Origin: Krasilnikovozyma curviuscula | Lineage: Eukaryota; Basidiomycota; Tremellomycetes; Cystofilobasidiales; Mrakiaceae | DNA: 64,000 nucleotides | Direction: 5' to 3' | Assembly: GCA_014825775.1 (NCBI GenBank) | Contig: MVAQ01000079.1 | Span: 22,334-86,333 of the forward strand | Part shown: piece by piece, positions 50,807 through 62,801 of the stretch | Position numbering within the stretch: the stretch's first letter is position 1 | Layout: every line of letters begins with the position of its first letter | Program-made: the position numbers and the translations under genes | The notes under the pieces: model-generated | The model's input: only the letters and a program-made list of their open reading frames with translations | Databases searched by the model: none | What the model was told of the DNA's origin: nothing

Positions 50807-52906
50807 CTACACGCTCTGATTTGCCTTGGTTTCAACCTTTTCTGATGATGACACAACCACAGCTCTGTTGTCACCTGGTATCTGGTTTCGTCTCCTCTCC
50901 GTCAAATACCAGAAGACATATGTCATAATGATACACCCCACGGCAAAGCCACAAACCGCTTTGTATCCCACTTTATAATGAGGAGCCTCGCTAGCCGGAT
51001 AGATCAGCACATTGGCGAACGAATCGACGGCGAAAGTCGCGACCACTGCGATGCCGATGATCATAGCACGATCCTCTGCCGAAGGAGTCAAGTCTGCCAT
51101 CCAGGCCTGCAAGGGTGTTTTTGATGAGCGGACAAGAACGCAGCTTGCTCATTGGTTATTCAAGTACTCACGACCAATATCGGACCACAACCATTTGAAA
51201 GCCAGAGCATGTAGAAAGCCCACATCTTGACGCCAAAGGAAACATTCCAGATCGAGAGGATAATAGCGCCCAACAGGGCGGTCAACTGCAAGAAGCAAGT
51301 ATTACTATCAGTTATGGTCACACATAATAATTGAGTTATCGACGACACCGTACCTGTTGGATGATGATGGGAATACATCTCCACCCAGTTCGATCGCTGA
51401 TCCAGGAGAAGAACAACATGCTGACGATCATTAGGACGTATCCTCCAATTGGGATAGCGTTGAGTTGAGAGATGCCAAATCGAGCTGTCCCATCAGGATT
51501 CTTCAATGCCTTGAGCCAAAGAATAATCCAGGTGTTCGAGTTTTGTCCCCAAGACCAGAGACTGTTGAAGGTTGGAATCGGTCAGAAAAAACTCGAACAA
51601 GCAATGCGGTGTGGGCAACCCACCAGTAAGTGATGGTGAACACATAAACAACCCAGCTGGTGAAGATTCGTCTGAACATTGCCCAAGAAACTGTCTATTG
51701 ACAGTCAATAAGCGGTTAGTTCGTCTCGACTTCCTTGGCGATTCATCGATACATAGCGGGATACTCACCGTCGGAGGCAGCTTTCTGCAGCGGTCCATCC
51801 TCGCTTTGGCAATCAAGTTCTCCTCCTTGTTCAGCCAGAAGATGCGAGCATTTCCGGGAGTGTAAGGGATGAAAAAGAACCCAAACAGAGCCACGATCAC
51901 AGTCATAATGGCGTTGAAAATAAACAACCACTTGTATCCTGCCAACCCGAGCCGTCCCTCGAGATTCTGGTGCAGCGCTGCCTGCATAAACGAGACAAAT
52001 ATGCTAGCACCAGGATAGCTTGTCCCAAAGATAGAGACACGAAGCGCTAGTTCCTTTGGTGTGTACCAGTTGCAAAGAATTGTAACGATGCCGGGGTAGG
52101 AAGATGACTAACATAACAAAGGTCAGTGAGTGGTCCTTAGGCCAAAACAGATGACGCTCATGATTCTTGGAGCCAGAATCGGATATGACAGCGACGCACC
52201 TCGAAGATGCCAATGAACACCCGCAGCACGTACATCGACTTGATGTCGCGAACGTACGCCATCAGGCCCGTACAGAGTCCCCATCCGAGCTCAAGAGACG
52301 GCAGCCATATGTTTGGGGCGATGCGGGTGAGAATGAGTTGGGATGGGATGAGAAATATCGCATAGGGAACGCGGTAGAATGTGTCCAGCAGGTTGACTTG
52401 TTTCATAAATAGCGCCCTTTGTCAGTAAATTCAAGGAATAAAGGGGGAAAAAAAGGTAGTATGAGAGCGCTCACGTTCGATACCATGTAAGCCGAGCTGT
52501 CGGTGCGGAGAAGCGAAGTGATTCAAAGTGAAATGATGAGCAAAAGAGAGTAGACAAGCGAGCCAAGGTAGAAAAATCTACTTACATCTTCTTTCATTCC
52601 AGAGGCGTAGGCTGTTTTGTAGTTATTGGCGTCGACCAGTTTAAGGCAGTACGCTGTGAGATTCGGTTTACTTTATCAGCAACAAACGGACCAACTAGTC
52701 TCAAAAGCAGAGAGGATACGATAACCATTCTTAGACGAGTACAACGTACCTAACCAGGCCCATACCAGCAGGCAGATGTCCAGTTTCCAAAGAAAACGAC
52801 GCTCTGCTTTCGCATCGCACGTGTATGTATCACTTTCCAGCGTCTCCTCCTGGGACAGACTAGCCAAGTACACCTCATCTTGAGGAGAACGATCTGGAGA
52901 AGTCAT
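50807..52906 (-). CDS. Anion:cation symporter family permease (Dal5-like), third copy type
   Basis: Another 12-span major-facilitator protein of the ACS family, more distant from the tandem pair at 28.9-35.0 kb. It starts MTSPDRSPQDEVYLASLSQE, then RRFLWKLDICLLVWAWLAYC, NNYKTAYASGMKEDL, VGYAIFLIPSQLILTRIAP, LELGWGLCTGLMAYV, FIGIFESSSYPGIVTILCNWY, YKWLFIFNAIMTVIVALFGF, FFIPYTPGNARIFWL, GGYVLMIVSMLFFSWISDRT, LWLSNGCGPILVAWMADLTP and the end VETKANQSV. The R-x-A-P and ESSSYPG motifs are the family's usual third- and fourth-span signatures. Start at 52906 fits the cytosolic N-terminus. It converges with the uncharacterised gene. Substrate unknown; allantoate, ureidosuccinate and vitamins are typical of relatives. 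Confidence 0.88.
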
Positions 52907-54074
52907 GGAGAGTGCGTAAAGACGTGAGGCGGGGTGAAATCGGTTCGAGAGTAGGAAAAAAGAAAAACAAGGAAGTGGTCGACGCTTACCTTTCCATGTA
53001 GCTCTGTAGGAAATTTTCACTTAGCCCTGCCAAGGAAATTGGAGCGAAGTAGATGACTGTTAAGGTGAGCTTTATCGTGAGGTTGAAATAGGGAACAGTG
53101 GTCAGGAAATGCAGAAGCTTTAGCTCCTTCGACACCGCTGCCTCGAGCTCGAGGAGACTACCCTACTGATAAGGGCCGGCTTCAGGCTCTGTTCTGCCTG
53201 TATCATTCCTCCGAGAGATGTTGACACAGACAGGATGTGTCCAGATGCTGTGCGTGAGGGCATCAGGCTCAAGATCAATCTGAGACGGCAACGATAGGTG
53301 CTGCAGGGGCGGCGCGCTGATCGGTGGGGCGGGAATGCAAAATGGTGGCGTGAGAAATCGAGGAAGGGCAGGTCCCCCGCAGGTGAGGGTTTTTTGTTTA
53401 GCCTGTACAATACACCTATCGCTCCACCAGCACGTCAAACCCGCTGTTGTGAGGATAAAGAGCAAATTCCTGGGCTACGATCGCCCAAAAAACGAAATTT
53501 TAAAGCCACACTTCCCTATCTGTGCGACTGCACCATTTTAGCTACGGATCTCTGTGTTGACCGCCCTGCGGCAAGCCACTGGAGCATACTCATACTCCCA
53601 TAACAGTGGGACCCCCAAGGTGTATCGAGTGCGAAGCGCCGTCCCATGTCCTCTTGGGCGGGCGGGATTGTGTTCTTATTTGGAAACCTGCTCCTCAGCT
53701 GGCCCTTGCTGCGTCCGAATAGGATGACATTGTCTGCAGCAATAGGAAACGACCCCAAATCATCGCTGCTTGTTCAATTATCTGATTCCCAGGCGTCAGT
53801 AAGGCCAACAGCCTTAGCGCTACGGGCGCAGCTTCCACAAATAACCTCCAAAGTTAATGTTTCTCTTGGGTGCACGTTTGATTAAAGCTAGCAATAAGAC
53901 GCTATATAACTCTCACCATCCGAACCTTGATACCGTAAAAGAAAGAGCACCTACTGCAACTAAGTAACGTTTGCAGTCAACACCTGAAACGAGACACAGG
54001 TGAATCGCCGTGACGTCGTCGCTCTTGTTTTTTTTTTCCCTTCCCTCGTCTGCTTTTTTTTTCTCTTGCCTTCG
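52907..54074. promoter_or_regulatory. Divergent upstream region of permease and glycosyltransferase genes
   Basis: About 1.17 kb between divergent starts. It ends in CT/T-rich sequence (54027-54062) just before the glycosyltransferase ATG, likely its 5' leader. No gene recognised on either strand. Confidence 0.45.
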
Positions 54075-56444
54075 ATGAAATTGGAGGAACGCATCATCAC
54101 CTCAACTACAACCATCAGACGGATCTTTCGTTACCCAAGCCTCAGCAGCAGCACCCTCGACACGCTTAAGTCCCAACTACCCTTGAACTCAAACACCAGC
54201 CGGCACTCGAAAGTTTCCAGCAGCAACGACGAGCAGCGACCGACGACGATGCTGCCGCCTTATCCTAATCATCAGAAACGACCTTCCCTCAACAAGAAAA
54301 AGAACTCGTTTAACACAGAGTTGCCCATCTCAGCGTCCCCTCCCAGGTCCCCCCTCTCGTTCCTCGACCTTTTCTCCCTTTCTTCCCACCAAAGTAGCAG
54401 CTACCTGCCCCCTTACTCGAGCCCAGGCGGCATGCACCAGTCAAAGGGGGTACAAGCAAGGCTCACCAAGCTACTCAGACTCATCATGGTCGTCTACCTG
54501 GTCATTTCAGTGGCCTACACCACCCACTCGCTCGTTCTGGGGGAAGGAGCAGCACGGACGAAGGAACACTTTACCAACGATGGCTCCTCCCAGCTCGACT
54601 CAGCAGAATTCTATCTCTCATCAAATGAGGCTAAATCCCTGTTCGATAGCTTGTATCCTTCCTTCAAAAAATCTTCGTCTTCACGAACCACCGCAGCAAC
54701 AACGGGCACCGCATCGAGCAGCAACTGGCTCGACTCCATCGACCAATCGCTGATCCTTAAAAAGACGTTTGCAGACGCTCTCCAACCTTCAAATATCATT
54801 CCTTACTACCACAAGGCTACTGGTGCTGGCCATCTCTGGGACGAAAACGACATCACCGTCACAACAATCGTGACTGAGAATCGGTTCCATGCGCTCAGCA
54901 CGTTGGTGGAAAAGTATCAAGGTATGCACCATCCTTACACTTTCTGGTTCCTTTTACTGTTTGGGGATCCTTTTAGTGTTTGCTGACCGCTCGTCCTTCT
55001 CATCTTACCGTCGGGGTAACGTAACCCTCTACGTTATGTGCATGCGCGCGCTTTGATCATTACGCTGCCCTCTGGTCGCAGGCCCGATATCAGTATCAGT
55101 TCACATCCCATCTCAAGAACCAGGCAAATCGTCAACTTTACAAGCCCTGGACAATACTATCAGTGCAAGTCCGCTCTTCAGCACCTACGTCGACGTCCAC
55201 CTCATAGTCTCGCCTTTCGAACGACAGTTCAACCTCTGGAGAAACATCGCTCGGTTTTTCTCTCGCTCAAAGTATGTGATGATGCTGGACGTTGATTTCT
55301 ACTTATGTACCGACTTCAGGGAGGCAGTGAGAGGGTCAAAGGGTGTGATGGATTTGCTTGAGAGTGGGACTGCTGCCCTGGTGGTACCTGCTTTTGAGTA
55401 CGAGAAGCAGGTCGATGGGCTTGATCCATCAACGTTCCCTACCAACAAACAGGTACGTATACACAATCCCATCGCCTGAGCTCCAGCTTATCTCAGCCAA
55501 CTAACCAGCGGCTTGTCTCTAGGATCTCCTGTCGCTGGTCGACAGAAATAAAATCGACGTCTTCCATAAATCGTGGAAACCAGGACACTCTTCGACTGAC
55601 TACGCCAAGTATTATGCCGCCCAACCCGGTGAAGTTTACAAAGTTCTGAAGTACCAACACGCATATGAACCCTACGTGATATTCAAGAAAGATTCCGCCC
55701 CATGGTAAGGATGATTTTGCGAACTTGTAGTTGGACTGTTCACTCGCTGATGGCTGATGCTTCCATATCTAAACAGGTGCGACGAGCGCTTTGTTGGATA
55801 CGGCTCGAATAAAGCGGCGTGTTTGTTCGAGATCTACATCTCAGGAATCGACTACTACGTTCTCGCTGATGACTTTATCATCCACAAGTCTCATCCTTAC
55901 GAGGAGAAGACGAGAGCTGAAGAGGTGCGATACAGCTTCCTCAGTCTGACTCTTTTTCTGCTACTGACTTCCGTTCTCACCTCAACTCCGATTGACCTTG
56001 CAGCGTAAATCAAACAAACAACTATACACCAACTATAGAAAAGAAATGTGTAACAAGTACTTGAACCAGTTCCTGGAAGCTGGGTTGTTGGAATCTCCAA
56101 AAGCTCAGCCTATGCTTGTCGAGTGTGCAAAAATCAAAGGATTTTCTGGTTCGTTCCAACTTTCCACCCTGTCTGTCTTTCTTGAATATACTGACTTATT
56201 CTGAATACTTTTCTTTTATACTCATCTAGAACAAGCTCAAGAGTTTATTGCAATGGCATCCACATCTCCAGCTTTATCTCCAGTCTCATCCCCAGCCACT
56301 CCAGACACCGTTTTATCGACCACAGCCACGTCCCATACACTTGCTTCTGCAGATGAAACGGTCAACCTTTTGGTGATAGATCTTGTCAACTCGGAAGACG
56401 ACGAAACCATTGCTGACCCAGTCCAAGTCGCCAGACGGCGGTAG
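54075..56444 (+). CDS. LARGE-like glycosyltransferase (GT49 family), type II membrane protein
   Basis: A Golgi-type glycosyltransferase. A cytosolic Ser/Pro/Lys-rich N-terminus of about 135 residues (MKLEERIITSTTTIRRIFRY...) precedes one signal-anchor span, LLRLIMVVYLVISVAYTTHSL. The lumenal domain has DENDITVTTIVTENRFHALS, GPISVSVHIPSQE, DVHLIVSPFERQFNLWRNIA, the metal-binding DxD in SKYVMMLDVDFYL, AALVVPAFEYE, VFHKSWKPGHSSTDYAKYY, YEPYVIFKKDSAPWCDERFVG YG, and DYYVLADDFIIHKSHPY. The DVDF motif and the ERF-x-GYG/HKSHPY ending are shared with LARGE/B4GAT1-like enzymes; the exact sugar cannot be read. A Ser/Thr-rich tail ends DPVQVARRR. First ATG at 54075. Confidence 0.85.
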
Positions 56445-56989
56445 CATCGGCATGCGTAATGCTTGCTTACTCTTCCTTGTTGATCGCTTTTTGTATTGTT
56501 TGTTTTTCTGGATGATTGCTTTCTTCTTTTTGTTCGCCATGTTCTATGATCATGCTTTCTTTCTCCTCCGAGCGGATAGCTGTCTTTTTTTTTCTTTTTT
56601 AGATAAGGATTTCGGGGCTACGAACGTCAATGTATCTTTTCATAATGCCAATGTATTGTTGTATCGTTTTCCCATCCCATATGCATCCATCCACGTACAG
56701 ACCACGAACATGGTAGCTTCTGGCAAAAGGCAGGAGTGATGACGTTGACATGCCATCGCGCACTTACACGACCCGATTAGAAGAAGATAAGAAGCGGCGT
56801 CGCATGGGGGAGAGTAGCTTTTTTTAGGCAGGACCCCAGTCTCAAGGCTCTGAAACCACTCTGGCGTATCTACGAGCTGTAGTCTTACCCTAATTCTACT
56901 TGCCGTAAGCGTTTTCGTTCGTTTAGGCAATCGTCGCATGGCTGGTTCAACGTCACCCTCCCAACCGCCATCTCCAACGCTCTTTCAAG
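56445..56989. other. Intergenic, no gene seen
   Basis: About 545 bp with the glycosyltransferase 3' UTR (T-rich) and the NUP gene promoter. Nothing else recognised. Confidence 0.5.
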
Positions 56990-58481
56990 ATGCAGTCTAT
57001 CAACCTTCTTTTGCTTCTCTCATTGGTTGGGCTTGTCTCGGCAAAGGCCGGTGCCGTCCCTAGAGGAGGAGAGAGTAATCATCTCATATCGAAAAGAATG
57101 TACTCTCAAATGTCCTCGAAGAGAACCACTCCGAGCTCCCACTCTTTCACCAAGAGGGCCACTTCAAACACTACTGTGATCTCTCCCAAAGTGATGGTCA
57201 TTGGCATGTTCACCCCCGAATCAGCCGGGTTCAAGTCCGTTCTTAATCCACATCCTATCCACGGGAACTGGCACTGATGTACTCTATTAAATTATAATAT
57301 TTATTCTAGGACTGGATTGAATCTCACAGTTCCTTACTATCCTCCTGGAATCTCACTTTTGTATCCAACTGTCATGTGTAATGTGGCGGGTGAAATCTGT
57401 TCGATCACTCTTGGTGAAGGTCAATCCAACGCTGCCTCAAGTGCTGCGGCACTCACCTTATGGTCAGGCTTCAATCTCACCCAGACTTACTTCATGGTCG
57501 CTGGCATTGCAGGTAAGCGTGACATACGATCTCAAACTGCGACACCTATCCTTTTTTCTACATCTCTTCTAATACTAGCTCCTTTTATTAAAGGGATCTC
57601 TCCATACATGGGCACCACAGGATCAGTCACTTTTGCTAAGCATGCTGTGGATGTCACACTTGCGTATGAGGTCGATGGTGAGATTTCAAGCGCATCTGAG
57701 CTTGATCATGGTATTAATATATGCCTAACATCCTCTTCCTCTTCAGCTCGAGAGCTCCCAGCTTCCTTCGATAACACCACAGGATATTTTGCTTTTGATA
57801 CTACTGGGCCAAATCAATATCCTCTTGAATTCTACGGTGACGAGGTCTTCTCTCTCAACGGCAACTTTGTTGACGTGGCGTTCAACTTGACCAAAGGTTT
57901 GACCCTCAATGACTCAACAGCGGCTGCTGCGTTCAGAAGTAACTACTCTTATGCTCCTGCAAATCAGAAGCCTTCCGTCGTGGTGTGGTGAGTAGCTCTG
58001 TCCTTATTTATGATTTCACACAGTACAACAAGCATAAAGTCCCCATTCCGAGCGCTTATTTGTCGCTTCCTATCGTAGTGCAACCGCAACCAGCGATACT
58101 TACTGGAGTGGAGCTTTAATAGCAGGTTATGTACAGAATATCACCGCCCTCCTCACGAACTCGACCGAGCAATACTGCACCACGCAACAAGAAGATAACT
58201 CAACGCTCGAGTCTCTTTGGAGAGCCAACGCCAGAGGAGCCATAGACTTTAGCAGAGTCCTTGTGATGAGATCTGGCTCGGACTTTGACCGTCCACCACC
58301 TGGTAAAAACATTTCAGCGGTTGCGATGTTGACAACGGTGGCACAAGGCGGCTTCACTCCAAGCATCGAGAACCTCTTCGTAGTGGGTTCCGTGGTAATA
58401 AACGAAATCACCGGGAACTGGTTAACATGGCAGAGCGGGGTTCCTGGTGGGGGCAACAACACAATCGTACCACCAAAGTAG
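56990..58481 (+). CDS. Secreted NUP-family (purine nucleoside permease) protein
   Basis: Member of the family founded by Candida albicans NUP, linked to purine-nucleoside uptake. It starts with a signal peptide, MQSINLLLLLSLVGLVSAKA. After a basic Ser/Thr-rich linker the domain reads ISPKVMVIGMFTPESAGF, TGLNLTVPYYPPGISLLYPT, CSITLGEGQSNAASSAAAL, YFMVAGIAGISPYMGTTGSV, TFAKHAVDVTLAYEVDARELP, YPLEFYGDEVFSLNG, CATATSDTYWSGALIAGYV, YCTTQQEDNSTLESLWRA, VLVMRSGSDFDRPPPG and FVVGSVVINEITGNWLTW. The family core is complete over four exons. Many Asn-X-Ser/Thr sites fit a secretory protein. I see no membrane span, and GEG..NAA and VAGIAG resemble nucleoside-phosphorylase folds. It converges with the bZIP-like gene. 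Confidence 0.92.
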
Positions 58482-58660
58482 CGTAAGAAAGAGCGTAATC
58501 GCAGGAGTATAAAAATAGAGTACAACATATAGTGTCGTAGAAAGATCTCGTCATTATCATAAATTGTCTTCGTTTCTGTAGTAATTAACTAGGCGTGTTA
58601 TATAGAAGTCCTACACAGAGCGCAGTGATACGAACAGGGCGTAGGTAACTGACTCAAGTG

Positions 58661-59143
58661 TCAGCGAGGAGCGGTCTCTTCTGATGCTGTGGACCTCTCA
58701 AAGCTAACAGACATCTGAGGGACTGGTTCCAAATCTCTGCATTCGTTGAAGAGTCCACCACAGCAAGGGCTCTTGGGCCGCGAGGCGCAGAGGTCTGTCG
58801 AACTGGATAGAAAGTGAAGAGTCTCTTCAAGTCGGCTTTGAACCAATTTCAGCTAGTAAGAATAAATCCAAGTTGATTTAGGCGCAGGATGGTTTTGGTG
58901 ACAGAAACTGCTGCTGACCTTCTCCTCAGCAATGTTGGAGCTACGCCCCAACTTAGCCTGCACCAGCTCATCTTCCAGCATAACGATTTTAGCTTGCAAG
59001 TCCTTCACCACTTTATCTTCTAGTTCCTTGACCCTGTCCTCAAGCCCTTTGACGTAGCGCTGGTGCTTCTCTCTCCACTCCCTCTGATTCTGAAGCGACC
59101 TCGAAGGCGTTAAAGAAAGGTCTTTACTCCTTCCCCTTGGCAT
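58661..59143 (-). CDS. Small bZIP-like protein with atypical basic region
   Basis: Two exons joined across a 66-nt intron give 138 residues. The N-terminus MPRGRSKDLSLTPSRS leads into a basic region plus coiled coil: LQNQREWREKHQRYVKGLED, then RVKELEDKVVKDLQAKIVML. This aligns with fungal Yap/bZIP proteins (NRAAQRAFRERKEKHVKDLE), keeping Q-R-x-[FW]-R, but the invariant Asn of the N-x7-R signature is Ser here. Leucines follow 7- then 8-residue spacing. The second exon has CCGGLFNECRDL, a Cys cluster reminiscent of Yap-type redox domains, and ends SEETAPR. It may be a transcription factor with altered DNA specificity or a dominant-negative-like partner; both are inference. Start at 59143, the first ATG. 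Confidence 0.7.
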
Positions 59144-59428
59144 GAAAATTACTGGAAAAGTCTTCGAAAAGCTGAGATATATGTGTTTTGAATTTTGAAA
59201 TTGGAGGTGAGGGTGAGTGGGATGGGGAGGGGATGAAAACAGGTCTGCAAAGAGCCAGAGCGGTAAAACAGAGTCCTCTGTGCGCCACACTTGCAAGATC
59301 TGTGTTTTACAAGTTCAAAAATCTTTCCATTAACGGAAAGCTAATCTATGTATATCATTTGATATCCTTTTCATGATTTCTTTTCCAGACGATATCCTAG
59401 ATTTGAAATGCCCTTTTGACGGCGCGTT

Positions 59429-62400
59429 TTATCGGACGATGACGCTGGATAAACCTCTGGATTCTACTAATCCGATCGCATCGGCCACAGAATTCTGGAC
59501 TGTAGTCAGAACAATATTACGGTCAGAATTTGGGCATAGCTAGGAACCAAAAGCAACATGTACTTACAGCTCTCGTCACCGAGTGTATCACGAATTCCAG
59601 CTTTGACAAACAGTGCCTTTTGAGATGGACGTAAATGCGTGAAGAATACTGTAACTCCCCTGGTTTTATAGCTATTAGATAAGGTGAACCTCGTTAGTCA
59701 GTCAACAAAAAAAAGTTGACTAATTCGAGATCCAACTTTACCTAACAGCGATCTCCTGGAAGATTGCTATCGCAGAGGCATCGATAGATTCAACCGAAGA
59801 CATGTGAAAGACTAAAGAAGAAGCAAATTGATCAAACACAGATCTTACTAGTTATTGAAAGCGTGACGATTACCCAACACCTCAGCTGGGGGACGAGAAG
59901 GAGCTTCAGATGGGTGGACCTGAAAAAAAGAATCGAAAGAAACCATCATTAACACGTCTAGCAATATACTAAGAGCAGTCTGCTGTTTGAACTTACTTTG
60001 CCTGGGCCGTAGAGTTCGAGTCTCCTGAGACGCTCCTTGAGCTGGCCAGTATTTGCAAAGTCAAGCGCTTCTCTGATCCTGACCACTAAAACCCCAGGGA
60101 TATCATCCAACTCATCTGGGTCAGCCTCATCAACAGTGACCCATTCTGTTCTTCCTCTTAAATGGCCCAGAATTTTGATTCTGGTCTCGGTGGAGTTTTG
60201 GACAACCATGATGAGTGACATGACTACACTACCGAGAAGGCCAGTTTCAATTCCCACCAAGAGAGTGAGGAAGAATGTCCCAGTAAGCTGGGCAAAATCT
60301 GTGGACAGCAGCTCGAAGTCAGGACGGACAGCAGCCAGAGGGTCAACATCAAAACTGAAGCAGGCTGTAACTCACCTTTCCACGCCTGCATCTTCCAGTA
60401 AAAGATGATATCATGGGGCGCCTCTTGTAAGATGCTGAAGACGACCAGTAAGACGATGGCTGCCAAGACACACTTTGGAAGGAAGAAGAGAGAAGGGAGG
60501 AGGAAGAAGATCGCAAAGAAGATTGTGATACCGGTGATGAATCCAGCCATTTGAGTTCGGGCCCCAAATGATCCTGCAAGGCGTGACCGAGTTATTGATC
60601 CAAATGCTGGAATCAGACCTGGGAAAAAGCTCGAGGCGAGATTTCCCGCACCCTAGGAGTGAGGAGATTATCGAGTTGTATCAGGAGCCCGTAGTACCGA
60701 AAACAGGGATCTGAATAAATGCTCACCAAAGCAACCAATTCACGGTTGGGAGAGATAGAATAAGAGTATAACTCGCTGTTCTGCTTTGCTGCGACGATAC
60801 TGTCCACAAAACCGCTGCGAAAACGTGAACCGCAAATCAGCTCGGAACAAAAATAACAAGCAGCATACGAAGAATCAGACTTACACAACAGAGATAACGC
60901 ATGAAGTAGCAAACGTCTCAGAGAACCACCGTAAAGTGGATGGTCTAAGAGGAGAAGCGAAGCCGATTCCACTTCCAGAAATCGTTTCAATCTTACCCAT
61001 AACGGCCAAACCAGCCTCGTCCCATCGGAACTGACTTGTCAACCAAGTAACACCAACGACACAGACCAAGATTTCAGGAATAAACTTCACACCAGACCAG
61101 ACATGCTTTCTCAAAGGTTCTTTAATCAACCTCATTAGTATTAGAAAACCAAGACTCGAGAATCCAACGACAGCCGTGAGGCCATGGGTGCGGTCCAAGT
61201 GGGTGAACAAGAAGATTGCTTTGGTAAGAGGTGTTGATGGAATCGGTTGTTGCTGAGATAGGAGTGTGGAAAGGCCAAGGATGGGGATGAGCTGTTCGAT
61301 AGTGATGATGAACCCAAGAGCGGTGATGAACCCTCGAAGTAGTGCTCGAGAGAGGATGACATCGAGAAAACCTAGTCGTGCAAGTCCCAAAGCTGTTGTG
61401 ACGAGTCCGACTTGAAACGCCATGATGGTTGCAACCTGAAAGCGGGAAAAGACAATTGAAGAAGCAATTAGTAGAGAAAACCGGCGAGAAGCAGTCGGTC
61501 GGACAAGAGAGGATGGGGCTTACTTGGATGGAGATGGCGGCAGTATCAACTTTGGGATCATGCGGATCAACTTTAGAGAGAATCTCAGTGATGGTGCTTC
61601 CAACGATCAGACTCAGAGACGCTTCGGGTCCATTTGAGAGCTGTCGCGAAGTTCCGAGGAAGGCATAGGTCACTGCGGGAACCGCCGCAGCGTAAAGACC
61701 TGACACTGGCGCTAAGTGTGCGAGAGTTGAAGCGTAGCCTGGTGAAGCGAGTAGAGAGGAGCAACGCGCTTGTCAGAACGGAGGTTTTGGACCGCCCAGA
61801 AGAAAAACATACTGATTCCTTGAGGGACCAGCAGACATGCCAATGTCACTCCAGCAACTAGGTCACCACCGAATCTACCAACCAGACCGAAGAAGACAAG
61901 GAGGGACGTGAGCGAATTCTGCGTTTCAGCTCGTCTCGTTCTAATAGACGATCCACTTTGCTCAACACTTACAAGCTGAAGCTGTAGTTCGGCAACCATG
62001 AGAGTACTGTATACACAATAGTGGAATTAACAGTCACACGGTGTGAAAAAGTTTCAGTGGTCTGCAGTCGACTGAGAACGCGGTGAAGCAAGTGGGATGG
62101 ATTAGTTGCTGACCTGGGATGTAGTATTTGACTCGAGTTCTGAATGTTTTTATCCTTCGACGAGTGCGTGAGTTGAGTCGGTTCCTCTTTGTAGTGGTGC
62201 CGTCTGGTATGTAAAAACACGTTTTTGTCGTCAGCGAAGCGAACCACCAATAGGGCAAGGTCGAATTCCTAGTGTCTTCCTTCCTTCCCTGACAGCAGGG
62301 CTAGCACAGAACCACAGAAACGCGGAGACAGACAGCAAGGAAGGGATTACACTGACTGCGATGGACTGGAGCATCGAGGTTGACTCGTTCGAGGGCGTCG

Positions 62401-62528
62401 TCCCTACCAGTATCGACCGGCTCGTCTGCCAGCAGAGGGTCATGCTCGAGCATCGACTGGGCCCTTGACGTCTGCTGGGAAGAATAGTGCGAAGGTAAGT
62501 CCACACCAGAGGGGAGCGAAGACCCCAT
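59429..62528 (-). CDS. SulP (SLC26) anion transporter with STAS domain, YPR003C/YGR125W-like
   Basis: A sulfate-permease-family membrane protein. The cytosolic N-terminus is MGSSLPSGVDLPSHYSSQQT, then RVKYYIPVLSWLPNYSFSLF (the RYY(I/V)PVLSWLP pattern of the YPR003C/YGR125W branch). Then GGDLVAGVTLACLLVPQGIS, YATSLAHLAPVSGLYAAAVP, VTYAFLGTSRQLSNGPEASLS, a series of spans (FITALGFIITIEQLIPILG; RKHVWSGVKFIPEILVCVVG), GFVDSIVAAKQNSELYSYSI, SPNRELVALGAGNLASSFFP, and the GARTQMAGFITGI block. A C-terminal STAS domain reads PGVLVVRIREALDFANTGQL and VLVFHMSSVESIDASAI, and the protein ends SRGLSSVIVR. Substrate may be sulfate, oxalate or another anion. Start ATG at 62528; stop TAA at 59429-59431. Confidence 0.9.
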
Positions 62529-62703
62529 TGTCTTTCTTTGTCTTTGGATCAAATCGTCGTCGTTCGTTCGCTGTACACATCCCTACGCTCTCCTTTTTTC
62601 TTCGAGACAGTCGGAGGAGAGCGCAAATGGACTCGGTTTATTTTTTTTTCCTTTTTCTTCTTGATTCCCTTTCAATTGGGTTTCAGTTATAACAAGAATA
62701 AGA

Positions 62704-62720
62704 CAGCAGCAGCAGCAGCA
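62704..62720. repeat. Short (CAG)n repeat
   Basis: Five to six CAG units in the stretch between the SulP start and the thioredoxin stop, presumably in the thioredoxin 3' UTR. Confidence 0.8.
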
Positions 62721-62801
62721 ATGCTTGCTTGAGTCTCATAGATGCCAGCTAAAGTATTATAGTACAGAATTAGGAACCTCTCGCGGCGGTGGTTCCGCTC
62801 A

